Assembly (NCBI GenBank): GCA_041748075.1 | Contig: JBGTDX010000056.1 | Coordinates: forward strand, 1 to 25,452 | Source of the DNA: JBGSYJ01 sp041748075 | GTDB taxonomy: Bacteria; Acidobacteriota; Thermoanaerobaculia; Gp7-AA8 | DNA: 25,452 nt | Direction of reading: 5' to 3' | Shown: in pieces, positions 14,715-22,883 of the stretch | Layout: each line of letters starts with the position of its first letter | Numbering within the stretch: position 1 is the stretch's first letter | Translations under genes and position numbers: made by a program | Notes under the pieces: model-generated | The model's database searches: none | Seen by the model: the letters and a program-made list of their open reading frames with translations, nothing else | Told to the model about the DNA's origin: nothing

Positions 14715-17700
14715 CTAGGGGAGGTACACGACATGGACCTCCGGCGGAAACGCCGTGAGTGCATCGGCGGTGACGTGCGGCAGCCCCTCCACATTGAGCT
14801 CACGCAAGCGCGGCAATCCGGCCAGCAGGCGCACTCCCACATCCGTGACCGCCTCGGTCTCCCAGAAGGTCAGCCGCTCGAGCGATGTCATCGTCGCCAG
14901 AACTTCGAGACTCCGATCGGTGATGCGCGTTTTCCCGGCATAGTACGTCTTCAATCGGCCCAGACTTCTGATGCTCTCGGTCGCGGCGTCGCCGGTATCG
15001 CGGCAATACATGCACCACAGCGTCTCGAGCTGCTCACACCTTCCGACGTGAATGAAGCCGTCGTCGTTGACATCCATCGGCATCAGTTCACGGAGGGCAG
15101 GGAATCGCGGCACTGCCGCGAGCGCCTCGTCGCCAACCCGTTTGCAGCTCACTCCCAGCCCCTGCAAGGCCGGTATCGTAGACAACGCAAGAAAGCCGCG
15201 AGAGGTCAGGTTCGGACAATCCCGGCCCCATAGGTGCTCGAGCGTCTGCGAGCGGCTGAGAGCGGCAAAGCCGTCATCGGTGGCGACGGTGCCCTGTGCC
15301 TGCAGCATACGGAGGTGCGGCATCGCGCCGATGTGGCGCATCGCCGTGTCGTCGCACAGCTCTCCTTCCCATCCGAGGAGCCCGAGGTTGGGAAGCCGCA
15401 CGAGAGGCGCCAGCGCGTCGGGCGTCAGGGCGGACACATGCCAGAAGAAGCTGAGGCCGAACAGCCCGTCGAGACCTGCGAGACTGGCGACGCCGGAGTT
15501 CGTGAATGGCCCATCCAGGAGCAGTTGAGTGGGTCCCGCCTCGGAATCCATCAGCGAGTACTTCAGCTCCCCTCCGCGCCACTCGCTGAACGCGGGGAAC
15601 TGGTGGAGGAACGCGAGACCGCCATCGGTCACTCGCCGGCCCGTCTTCAGCCTGCGAAGGTTCGGCCTGGCGACTAGCGCACGGATCGCGCCGTCACCGG
15701 TGTCAGTACCCATCAGATCGACGCTCTCGAGCTGTTCGCAGGATGCCAGATGTGCGAGACCGGCGTCGGTCACGAGACGCTGCCACGGCATGTGGAAGTC
15801 GCGCAGATCGCGCAGGTGACGCACAACCTCGAGACCGTGGTCAGTCACAGTTGTGCCGCTCAGATCCAGCTGGCGAAGCTGCGGCATTCGCGCGAGCTGC
15901 CGCACGCCCTCGTCGGTCACTTGCCTCGATCCGGCCAGATGCAGCCGCGTCACGTGATCGAGCTCGGTAATCTGAGCGAGGATCGTATCCGTCATCTGGC
16001 CATTCGCGTCGATTCCGGTGATGCGCTGGTCCACCATCACGCCGAGCAGCATTTCCCATTCGGCCGGGCTGAGCGCACGCCGCGGCATGATCGTGTTCTG
16101 CTTCCGATCGATCTGATAAGGCTTTCCCGGAGCCTGCCTGCCGGCCGCGGCCGCATCGATGAACGCGGTCCAGTTGCCGAAGCCCGCATCACGCGCGAGA
16201 AGCTCCTGAGCCTCACCCATCTGCAAGTGGAGCTCCTTTTCCTGCGAAGAGCGCTGTCGCAGCGAGTAGACGCTTCGCCATGCGAGAGCGCGCACGTCCT
16301 CTTGTGTGAGCGGAACGGCGTAATGCCCTCGCAGCCGTTCGATCGCCGCCGAGTCGCCGTCGTAGGCGGCAACGAGCGCAGCGGCGAGCTCGTGCTGCTT
16401 GCGGCTCTCCTCGAGAAGCGCCGCGAGGGCGTGCAACCCGCGTCTGCGCGCCCTGTCTGCCGCACTTCTGCCGTCGTTGTCGCGAAGCGTGGGATCGGCG
16501 CCATACTCCAGCAGTAGTTTCGCGATCTCCAGCGCTACCGCCTCGTCTTCCGGCAACCAGAAGAGCGACGTGTTTTTCGCGAGTCCGGGATCAGCGCCCA
16601 GCACCTCTCCCAACCGTCCGGCTTTGCCGGCGAAGGCCAGGTTGCCGGCGTCGCGTGTGTAGCCGCTCAACAGGTCGATCATCCGCGCGTGCTCGTGATA
16701 GACGGCGAAGTCGATCGGCGTGTTGTTCCACCTCGGCTCGACCGGATCGATTTCGGCACCTCGGCGGATGAGCAGCTCCGCAACCTGCACAGCGTCGTTT
16801 GATGCCGCGATATGCAGCGGCCGCTGCTTGTTTTCATTCTCCATCTCCACGGGAGTACCGATCTCCAGGAGGAGCGCGACCACGTCGTCGCGATCTCTTT
16901 TGATTGCGGCGAGCATCGCCTTCGGAGAGGTGCGATACTCCGGGTGTTGCGCGAGCAGACGCAGGACTTCATCCCGGTCGAGCCTCATACACGCCGCGAC
17001 ATAGAGACCCTCGGCGTCCTTCACATCGGTGCGCTTCGCGCCGTGCCGGGCGAGCAGCTCCGCGAGATCCAGGTGGCCCAGCTCCAGCGCGCGCTCGTAC
17101 AGACTCCGCCGCGGAAAGCGGTCGTCGGTCTCCGGTTCCGAGTTCGAATTCGCGCCGTGCGTGAGGCACCACTCCGCCAATTCGAGATCGTTGTGCTCGA
17201 CCGCGATGCCAAGGTGCCAGCGCGCGCCGCTCCCGTACGCCCCCATGTCGAGCATGTGCCACTCCGGGTCATCCCAGTCCTCCTTGCGCCCGGCCTTCAG
17301 CGAGAATTCGTGCATCAGCTCGAGATACCAGAGGATCTCGCCGCGGAAGTGGATGTTGTAGATCACCTGCTGGTCGTACGGCTCGGCGCCCCGCTCGAGC
17401 AGTAGCCGCGCCAGCTCGTCGCGGCGTGGATGCGGCTGGCGACCTTCTTCACCTTCGCCCACGACGCCGACGAGCGGTGTGTAGCGGCTGTCTCCTGCCA
17501 TGAAATAGGCGTTCGGATCGGCTCCGCGATCGAGAAGCAGGCGCGCGATTGCCACCGCGTTCCCGTTCGCCTGAGCGAGAGGAAGCCGTGTGAAACAGAG
17601 ATGCAGCAGGGGTGTCCAGGGCTTCGCTCCGAGGTCGCGAAGGAAGTCCATCGCGCCACCTGCACCCGAGCGGTCAGGCCCTGCAGCGGAACGTTTGGCG

Positions 17701-18149
17701 TTCGCGAGCTCCGGCCGTTCCTGCAGCCGCCGCTCGACTTCGATGATGTCACCAGAGACGACTGCAGTGTAGATGTCGTGCCGCGCGAGGGCCGGATGAC
17801 GCTGGAGGATGCGCATCGCTGCATGCCGTGCGATCCGGTGCGCGGGACCACCTCGCACGTGGTGGTCGGGGCACGCGTATTCGAGGAATCGCGCGATGGT
17901 ATCCCCGGCGTGTTCTGCCCGGACCGACTCTTCCACGGCCGCCTTCAGCGCGCTCCATCCGGCAAAGCCATACTCGAGCGCGAGCGCATGCTGGATGTCG
18001 CGCAGTCCCGGATGCGGCGGTGCGGCGCGATGAACGCGATCGAGACGCGCCCGGGCTTCGAACGACCCGCTGCGAAGCTCCTTCAGCCATCGCTTCGCCT
18101 GCTTCTTCAGGTTGTCGAGAGAAGATTTGGGCGTAATCCGCCTGATCAT
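14715..18149 (-). CDS. Giant ankyrin-repeat plus leucine-rich-repeat protein (1144 aa)
   Basis: ATG 18149-18147 is preceded by AAGGAGGAAGG, the strongest ribosome binding site in the window. The N-terminal about 100 residues are helical and basic (SSLDNLKKQAKRWLKEL). Ankyrin-type repeats span roughly 120-580, for example GNAVAIARLLLDRGADPN, RDELARLLLERGAEP, NKQRPLHIAASNDAVQVAEL and EIAKLLLEYGADPTLRDNDG. A linker with a helical repeat follows. Leucine-rich repeats of the cysteine-containing (F-box-like) class run from about 730 to the end, marked by VTDEGVRQLARMPQLRQLDL and similar units spaced about 24 residues. No signal peptide or membrane segment is seen, so it is probably a cytoplasmic protein-binding scaffold. 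It lacks any visible catalytic domain. Confidence 0.88.
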   Translation of the reverse strand: MIRRITPKSSLDNLKKQAKRWLKELRSGSFEARARLDRVHRAAPPHPGLRDIQHALALEYGFAGWSALKAAVEESVRAEHAGDTIARFLEYACPDHHVRGGPAHRIARHAAMRILQRHPALARHDIYTAVVSGDIIEVERRLQERPELANAKRSAAGPDRSGAGGAMDFLRDLGAKPWTPLLHLCFTRLPLAQANGNAVAIARLLLDRGADPNAYFMAGDSRYTPLVGVVGEGEEGRQPHPRRDELARLLLERGAEPYDQQVIYNIHFRGEILWYLELMHEFSLKAGRKEDWDDPEWHMLDMGAYGSGARWHLGIAVEHNDLELAEWCLTHGANSNSEPETDDRFPRRSLYERALELGHLDLAELLARHGAKRTDVKDAEGLYVAACMRLDRDEVLRLLAQHPEYRTSPKAMLAAIKRDRDDVVALLLEIGTPVEMENENKQRPLHIAASNDAVQVAELLIRRGAEIDPVEPRWNNTPIDFAVYHEHARMIDLLSGYTRDAGNLAFAGKAGRLGEVLGADPGLAKNTSLFWLPEDEAVALEIAKLLLEYGADPTLRDNDGRSAADRARRRGLHALAALLEESRKQHELAAALVAAYDGDSAAIERLRGHYAVPLTQEDVRALAWRSVYSLRQRSSQEKELHLQMGEAQELLARDAGFGNWTAFIDAAAAGRQAPGKPYQIDRKQNTIMPRRALSPAEWEMLLGVMVDQRITGIDANGQMTDTILAQITELDHVTRLHLAGSRQVTDEGVRQLARMPQLRQLDLSGTTVTDHGLEVVRHLRDLRDFHMPWQRLVTDAGLAHLASCEQLESVDLMGTDTGDGAIRALVARPNLRRLKTGRRVTDGGLAFLHQFPAFSEWRGGELKYSLMDSEAGPTQLLLDGPFTNSGVASLAGLDGLFGLSFFWHVSALTPDALAPLVRLPNLGLLGWEGELCDDTAMRHIGAMPHLRMLQAQGTVATDDGFAALSRSQTLEHLWGRDCPNLTSRGFLALSTIPALQGLGVSCKRVGDEALAAVPRFPALRELMPMDVNDDGFIHVGRCEQLETLWCMYCRDTGDAATESIRSLGRLKTYYAGKTRITDRSLEVLATMTSLERLTFWETEAVTDVGVRLLAGLPRLRELNVEGLPHVTADALTAFPPEVHVVYLP

Positions 18150-18821
18150 CGGACCTTCCTCCTTTTCTGCCTGAAGTCCGCTGAGTTACAGGCCGGAGCG
18201 AAGGATCCGGATGTGTCCTGCTATGGAAGAGGGTGGGAGCAAGCTCCCTTGCCGCGGACAGGAGGCGCCCCAGAGCGCGCTGACGACAGTGTCGGTCTGC
18301 GGCCGCGCCCTGTCAACCCCGCCAGTTCAAAGGCTGGTGGTTCTCATGTGCAGCGTTAGCCGGACGGACCTGCATGGGTGCGGTCGCGCAGGTCGCATTG
18401 CGCGCCGTTCAGGAGATCGTCACGAACACCGCGCCGACTGGCTCGCGTTCATGCCGGCGTCGGCTTGAATGAATCGTCAGGTGCTACCCGCCGGCGCGTT
18501 CTCACCAAAGGCAAGGACGAGACCATTGCAGTCGCGTACCACGATCGATTTCCCTCAGCAACGAATCGCCTGGTACGAGCAACGCGTTCTGCGAAGCAAC
18601 ATCACTTCCCGCGAGTATTGTGACACCGGCTCGGTGAAGCCGCCCGCTGGTCTCGACCTTGCGGCCCAACGTTCCTGCGGTTCACCGGCGCGAACCTCAC
18701 GCCGAAAAGTATAGAGCTGGAGACACAGCAATCGGATGAGGTGGACTGCCGTTTGCGTCAGGCGTACGACCACTCACCCCAGCGCAATTGCGCGCAGAGC
18801 GTACGGACCTATGTTACAGCC
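18150..18821. other. Long intergenic region, about 672 bp, no supported gene
   Basis: Several frames cross it (for example 18469-18714 plus), but none looks like a protein. It holds the divergent upstream regions of the ankyrin gene and the gene at 18822. Notable items are a GACCTGC/GCAGGTC inverted repeat (18367-18373 and 18388-18394) just after GTTAGCC (18355-18361), a GCCGAC/GTCGGC inverted repeat (18433-18438 and 18459-18464), and AAAAGTATAG (18705-18714), which also occurs at 7805-7814. These could be remnants of decayed cassettes, but no complete attC site is present. Confidence 0.45.
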
Positions 18822-19460
18822 ATGAGCTACGTCATGCGTTTCTTCGAGTCGATCCTCTGGTTCTCGATTTTCTTCGCGGCAGCCCTCGTCTGGGCTGACG
18901 AGCGGATTCATACCGGCGAAGCGACTAACGTGCAGGCGAAGGTGTCGGCCCCCTCAGACTTCGACTATCTCCTGGGAGATTGGGATTTCACGGCGGAGAG
19001 CGAGGAGTGGGGTACGTTCCACGGGCTCTGGAGCGCCGTCAAACTTGCCGAGGGGCAGATCCTGGACGAGTACCGCGTGGTCGGGGACGATGGTGAGACG
19101 TACTACGTAACGACGACGCTCCGCAACCGGAACGAGTCTCTCGATGTGTGGGATCTCGTTGGTGCGGATGACGGAGGGGGTCTGCGAGATTTCGGTACCG
19201 CACGCCGCGTGGGTAAAGAGATGCACATCGAGCAGACGTTCGGCGCATCGACCGACACGCCTTCTGTCTGGCGGATCCGCTATCACTCGATCACGGCGGA
19301 TCGCTTCCTCTGGGTGGCGGATCGTTCGACGGACGAAGGCAGGACGTGGGTCCGGGACTTCCAGAAGCTCGAAGCGCGGCGAGTCGCCCCGGCGCGCACG
19401 CTCCCGCGCCTCACGCGTCTTCCGCAGGACTCGCGGGAGGCCACTCGACCAAACGATTGA
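18822..19460 (+). CDS. Secreted DUF1579-like protein
   Basis: The protein has 212 residues from ATG 18822 (MSYVMRFFES), chosen because it opens a signal peptide (ILWFSIFFAAALVWA) cleaved near ADERI. The mature domain runs from FDYLLGDWDFTAESEEWG to TWVRDFQKLEARR. The F-x-LLGxWDF opening, GQILDEYRV and ITADRFLWVADRSTDEGRTW pattern resemble the DUF1579/lipocalin-like group that often occurs as exported proteins of unknown role. The C-terminal about 25 residues are low complexity. The stop TGA overlaps the next possible start (TGATG). The start region repeats the leader at 13522. Confidence 0.7.
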   Translation: MSYVMRFFESILWFSIFFAAALVWADERIHTGEATNVQAKVSAPSDFDYLLGDWDFTAESEEWGTFHGLWSAVKLAEGQILDEYRVVGDDGETYYVTTTLRNRNESLDVWDLVGADDGGGLRDFGTARRVGKEMHIEQTFGASTDTPSVWRIRYHSITADRFLWVADRSTDEGRTWVRDFQKLEARRVAPARTLPRLTRLPQDSREATRPND

Positions 19461-19660
19461 TGTCTAAGCAAACGATTCTCGACGCGGCCCGGCGTCTCGA
19501 TCTGAGCACCTGGCGATCCAATTTTGAGGGAGTCCCGCATGGAGCGCATCGCATCTTCCATCAACTACCGCTTTTGGTGCGGTTGGCTGTCGCGATTACA
19601 CTACTCAATACTTGGATCCTGATCGCCGAGTTTGTCATTGATCGGTACGGACTCGATTGA
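19460..19660 (+). CDS. Small membrane protein fragment; degenerate copy of the 12539 gene
   Basis: The ORF starts at ATG 19460 overlapping the previous stop (TGATG) and encodes 66 residues. From residue 33, HQLPLLVRLAVAITLLNTWI, continuing LIAEFVIDRYGLD, aligns with the small membrane protein at 12539. The homologous ATG lies at 19539-19541, but two extra bases after codon 5 put the conserved helix in a different frame from it. The sequence ends at a stop right after YGLD, losing the second helix. Reading from 19460 instead gives a chimeric N-terminus (MSKQTILDAARRLDLSTWRS). It is either a re-used fragment expressed by coupling or a pseudogene. Confidence 0.4.
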   Translation: MSKQTILDAARRLDLSTWRSNFEGVPHGAHRIFHQLPLLVRLAVAITLLNTWILIAEFVIDRYGLD

Positions 19661-19677
19661 AGAGGAGGTAGCATCCC

Positions 19678-20628
19678 ATGCGCAAGCGAACCCTGACAAT
19701 GTTTCTTTCACTCGCTGCGACCGCTCTCGTGCTCTCACTCGTTGTTCACTCCGTTCGCGGCCAGCAGCTCCGTGACATGAGGTCCGAGAACGTAGCGGCC
19801 ATCGCCGTTGCGTCAGGAGGCAGAATCGTCGCCACGGGTGAGCGAACGTCAATGCTCCGGATCTGGGACGGGCCGTCGCGGTCGGTCGTGCGCACCCTCC
19901 GCGGCCACTCGGCACAGATTTCTGCACTCGCTTTCTCCCCCGATGGGGCGACGCTGGCAAGCGGCAGCTACGACCCATCGATCCGGATCTGGAACGTCCC
20001 GTCCGGTGAACAGAGGCTGAAACTGCCTGACCATCCGGGACACGTCAAGAGTCTCGCCTTCTCCAGAGACGGTCGCCTGCTGGTGAGCACCGGGGCCGAC
20101 GGAGCGCGCGTCTGGGACTTGAAGAGCGGTTCCCTTCGTACCATGATTCCTACGACACGCGGTGTCGTCGCAGCGGTTTTCTCTCCCGACGGCCGTCATG
20201 TGGCTACCGCTGGTGGCAACGGTGTGACGATCTGGGACCTGGCGACGGGAAAGCGTGTTCGGAATTGTGCGTCTCCTCAGAATGAGCTGATACTCGCGCT
20301 CGCATTCTCACCCGATGGACGCTCCCTAGCCGGAGGAGGCACCGGTCGAACGGCGAACCTGTGGGATACCCGGACAGGAGAACTGCATGCCACGTCTGAC
20401 GCAGGTGGTGACGCAATCAGGGGGCTGGCCTACGACCGCGATGGCTCATCGCTGTTGATCATCGACCGGACGGGCGGGCGACGGTGGGAACCTCGACAGA
20501 AAACGAGCAACAGTGTGACCGGCCGAGGGAGCTTCTCGGCAGTCGCGATTTCACCCGACGGAGGTATCGTAGCGGCGTCGCGTGGCAATGAGACGATTGA
20601 GGTGTGGCCAGCAGGACGGTCTCGATGA
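19678..20628 (+). CDS. Secreted WD40-repeat beta-propeller protein
   Basis: The protein has 316 residues from ATG 19678, with GAGGAGG upstream. A signal peptide (TMFLSLAATALVLSLVVHSV) is cleaved near VRGQQ. Seven WD40-like blades follow, with repeated LAFSPDG and RIWD/IWNVPSG-type elements: MLRIWDGPS, ISALAFSPDGATLASGSYD, IRIWNVPSGE, ARVWDLKSG, VTIWDLATGK, ANLWDTRTGE and IEVWPAG. The protein is only the propeller, with no kinase or peptidase part. It differs from the PD40 propeller at 13572, which lacks the terminal WD dipeptides. Probably an exported binding platform; partner unknown. Confidence 0.85.
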   Translation: MRKRTLTMFLSLAATALVLSLVVHSVRGQQLRDMRSENVAAIAVASGGRIVATGERTSMLRIWDGPSRSVVRTLRGHSAQISALAFSPDGATLASGSYDPSIRIWNVPSGEQRLKLPDHPGHVKSLAFSRDGRLLVSTGADGARVWDLKSGSLRTMIPTTRGVVAAVFSPDGRHVATAGGNGVTIWDLATGKRVRNCASPQNELILALAFSPDGRSLAGGGTGRTANLWDTRTGELHATSDAGGDAIRGLAYDRDGSSLLIIDRTGGRRWEPRQKTSNSVTGRGSFSAVAISPDGGIVAASRGNETIEVWPAGRSR

Positions 20629-20824
20629 AGCACCAGCCCCCGCGTTCCACCGAGATTGCTTTGCCGAATAGGTAGTCACCGGACTCGACATTCATGTGAG
20701 CGGACGCGTCATCCGCGCTCGCCACCAGTAGAAATGCACGAACACCGGATGATGACGTAGTGATAACGAGCCTGCTGCTTGCAACGCAAAGCAAGCGGCA
20801 TCCAGACGTTCATGGGAGCACAGG

Positions 20825-21211
20825 ATGGCCATCATCTCCATCGTTCGCTGCAGCAACATGCGGCAATCGCTCGCGTTCTTCACCAGTATTCTCGATTTCG
20901 AGCACGTTGATGGGGACGATGACTTGTCCGATCCGTCCTTTGCGGTCGTTTCGCGCAACGGAGATCTCCTCCTTCTCTCCAGTCATGGAGGGGACGGGGA
21001 GTTCGGCCAGGCTGTTGTGATCTCCACGGACAGCGCTGACGCGCTGTTCCGCAAGTTCCGTGGGCGGGGCCTGCGGACACCGGGTAACCCAGATTCCCCA
21101 GTTCACGAGGGTCCGATCGACCAGACGTGGGGTACGCGCGAGTTCTATGTCGACGACCCCGATGGCAATACGCTGCGCTTCACGCAAGAGTGGCGTCTAA
21201 CGAGCGAATGA
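20825..21211 (+). CDS. VOC family protein (cassette gene)
   Basis: The protein has 128 residues from ATG 20825 with a weak purine-rich upstream stretch. The VOC modules read MAIISIVRCSNMRQSLAFFT with ILDFEHVDGDDDLSDPSFAV, and GQAVVISTDSADALFRKFRG, ending GTREFYVDDPDGNTLRFTQE, the classical closing strand with the terminal Glu ligand position. Its stop TGA 21209-21211 lies inside the attC-like site that begins at 21195, the arrangement normal for integron cassette genes. Ligand unknown. The boundary at the 5' side of the cassette was not found. Confidence 0.85.
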   Translation: MAIISIVRCSNMRQSLAFFTSILDFEHVDGDDDLSDPSFAVVSRNGDLLLLSSHGGDGEFGQAVVISTDSADALFRKFRGRGLRTPGNPDSPVHEGPIDQTWGTREFYVDDPDGNTLRFTQEWRLTSE

Positions 21212-21318
21212 AGCTGACGGCGCGTCAGCCAGACCCAGACACACGGATCTGATCTATTGAGCCGACCCATCGCCTTTGGTACCACACGCCGCGGCACTGA
21301 ATGCCGGAATCGTTAGAC
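21195..21318 (+). other. attC-like recombination site (124 bp)
   Basis: Outer boxes GTCTAAC (21195-21201) and GTTAGAC (21312-21318) match consensus and are exact reverse complements. Eight bases after the first box comes GAAGCTGACGGCG, and before the second CGCCGCGGC; GCTG-A-CGGCG pairs with CGCCGCGGC leaving an extrahelical A, the hallmark of attC. GCTGACG/CGTCAGC (21213-21219, 21223-21229) offers an alternative small stem. Length is within the known attC range. The preceding gene ends inside it, and the next start lies 21 bases beyond it. Confidence 0.7.
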
Positions 21319-21338
21319 GGTCGGAGGTGGTAACGACG

Positions 21339-22141
21339 ATGAAGACAGGCGTGGGTACCGCAGGGCGGCTGGTAGCGCTTTGGGCGTGCATCGCTTGTGG
21401 ATATGCTGCTGCACCGGGCCAGAGCACGCAAGATCGCTTCCTCGATTCCGATGGCGCCCGTATCCGATTCCAGGTGTCGGGACAAGGTCCACCCGTTGTC
21501 CTCATCCATGGGTTCGGCGAATCGCTGGAGATTTGGCACCAGCGAGGGGTGGTCCGGGCTCTGTCGCCGCACTTCACAGTGATCGCAATGGACGTGCGAG
21601 GACACGGGCGCAGCGGTAAGCCGCACGACCCGAAATCCTATGGAACAGAGCTGTCCGGAGACGTCGTTCGCCTCCTGGACAATCTCGGCGCCACCAAGGC
21701 GCACATCGTGGGGTATTCAATGGGCGCGCTCGTGGCACTGGATTTTGCGGTTCTTCATCAGGACCGCACCCTGTCCGTCGTGTTGGGAGGCGCTGGCTGG
21801 AACCCGCCAGAAACCTCGACGGGTTCAGCCAGCAGGCAGAGGCGTTCGAAAACGGAGAGGCCCCCGTGCGGGAAGGCGACGACGCAAAGGCACTGGCAGC
21901 CATGCTGCGAGGGCTGCGCGTGTTGAGTGAAGAGGAGGTGCGCAGCATCCAGGTACCGGTGGCTGCTCTCATCGGCGCCAATGACCGATTCATGCCGAAC
22001 GTGCGGCGGCTTTCAGGAGTCCTTCCGGATCTGGAGGTTATGGAGATCGCCGGCGCGGATCACGCGACTGCTCCAGCTCATCCGAAGTTTGCAGAGGAGC
22101 TTCTTTCCTTCCTTCAGAAGCAGCATGGCGCGACTCGATAA
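21339..22141 (+). pseudogene. Secreted alpha/beta hydrolase with one frameshift
   Basis: ATG 21339 follows GGAGGTGG and opens a signal peptide (LVALWACIACGYAAA). The hydrolase core reads PPVVLIHGFGESLEIW, then VIAMDVRGHGRSGKP, the nucleophile elbow HIVGYSMGALVALDF, and VLGGAGWNPPE. At about 21812-21816 one base is missing and the frame moves by one: the remainder (LDGFSQQAEAFENGEAPVRE, then VAALIGANDRFMPNV with the acid and IAGADHATAPAHP with the His) runs to TAA 22139-22141. All three catalytic positions are present across the break. This is either a recent pseudogene or a base-calling error. Known family: epoxide hydrolase/esterase-like alpha/beta hydrolases. Its start lies 21 bases after an attC-like site. 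Confidence 0.8.
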
Positions 22142-22371
22142 TGCAGTCCGTCGAGCAAAGGCATGCACTGGAGCCGCCCGAGGGAGCGTGTTGCCATCTC
22201 ACAGTAGTGCGCGGCGGCCCTTGCGTCCCTGTCGCTCGGTCGTGGGTCAGAACCACTACGTGTCGCTCGGCTTTCTGCGTGCGGTGGTCGCGGCTGCGCT
22301 ATCATTTCCAATGCGAGTGCGCGGCTGAAGCGCGGATCCGTCAGGCCGCGCAGGACACGCGGGAGGTTGCC
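22142..22371. other. Intergenic region between hydrolase and VOC gene
   Basis: About 230 bases without a supported gene. In a cassette array one would expect an attC site after the hydrolase, but I found no paired boxes, so the hydrolase and the following VOC gene appear to share one cassette of about 1.5 kb or a site has decayed. The last bases before 22372 resemble the upstream of the paralogue at 7737 (the base run GG[AT]GGTTGCC). Confidence 0.4.
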
Positions 22372-22734
22372 GTGAACGAAGCAGAAGCACGGACGACGTT
22401 TGCTCATCCCACGCCGGAACTTCCGGTCGAGGACGTAGAACGGGCTCAGCAACATTACCGCGACGCACTCGGTTTTGAGATCGGGTGGCTCTATCCGGGA
22501 GGAGATATCGGGGCCGTTTCCAGAGACGACGTCCCCATCTTCTTTCGAAAAAAAGAGCCACCGTTCGAACCTGCCGTTCACTGGGTTTTTGCGGCGGATA
22601 TCGACGCCACTTACCAGGAGCTGTCCTCGCTGGGCGCCAAGATCGTTGAGCCTCTCGAGCGCAAGACCTGGGGCTTGCGTCAGTTCACCGTGGAAGACAT
22701 CGACGGAAACCGTTTCTATTTTCATTGCGACTGA
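22372..22734 (+). CDS. VOC family protein, copy of the gene at 7375 (cassette gene)
   Basis: The protein has 120 residues from GTG 22372 with GGGAGG five bases upstream; a longer frame to 22141 lacks protein character. It is about 92% identical by eye to the inverted copy at 7375-7737. Differences cluster at the first residues (EAEARTT against EEGGLMM) and at KKEPP against RRERP in the middle. It has the conserved start AHPTPELPVEDVERAQQHYR and end FTVEDIDGNRFYFHCD. It is followed 11 bases later by an attC-like site. Bleomycin-resistance-like members sequester drugs; other VOC roles are equally possible. Confidence 0.88.
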   Translation: MNEAEARTTFAHPTPELPVEDVERAQQHYRDALGFEIGWLYPGGDIGAVSRDDVPIFFRKKEPPFEPAVHWVFAADIDATYQELSSLGAKIVEPLERKTWGLRQFTVEDIDGNRFYFHCD

Positions 22735-22744
22735 GTTGGCGCCT

Positions 22745-22843
22745 GCCTGACAGGCCATTGCAAGCCGACCAGCGGCGCGGGAGCTTTATGCAGTTAAAAG
22801 CAATCGTGAGCGCCGCTCGCGTCTGAGCGGCATGACGTTGGAC
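22745..22843 (+). other. attC-like recombination site (99 bp)
   Basis: Outer boxes GCCTGAC (22745-22751, one base off RYYYAAC) and GTTGGAC (22837-22843, perfect GTTRRRY). Eight bases after the first box comes GCAAGCCGAC, nearly identical to the aadA attC inner box with the same spacing. AGCGGCGC (22771-22778) pairs exactly with GCGCCGCT (22810-22817), and GCCG pairs with CGGC outside that. It follows the VOC stop by 11 bases, and the next gene starts 40 bases after it. Confidence 0.65.
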
Positions 22844-22883
22844 GGCAAGAGAACGAATTTGAAGGTTCATTAGGGAACACTCG

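Noticed and set aside
17430..18359. 309-codon plus-strand ORF antisense to the ankyrin gene
   Set aside because: No protein-like motifs; the opposite frame has clear repeats.
18355..18394. GTTAGCC followed by an inverted repeat as an attC site
   Set aside because: GTTAGCC breaks the GTTRRRY rule and no partner box or correctly placed inner arms are present.
20459..20794. 111-codon minus-strand ORF downstream of the WD40 gene
   Set aside because: The upstream half looks somewhat protein-like, but it runs antisense into the WD40 gene, has no ribosome binding site and no recognised homologue.
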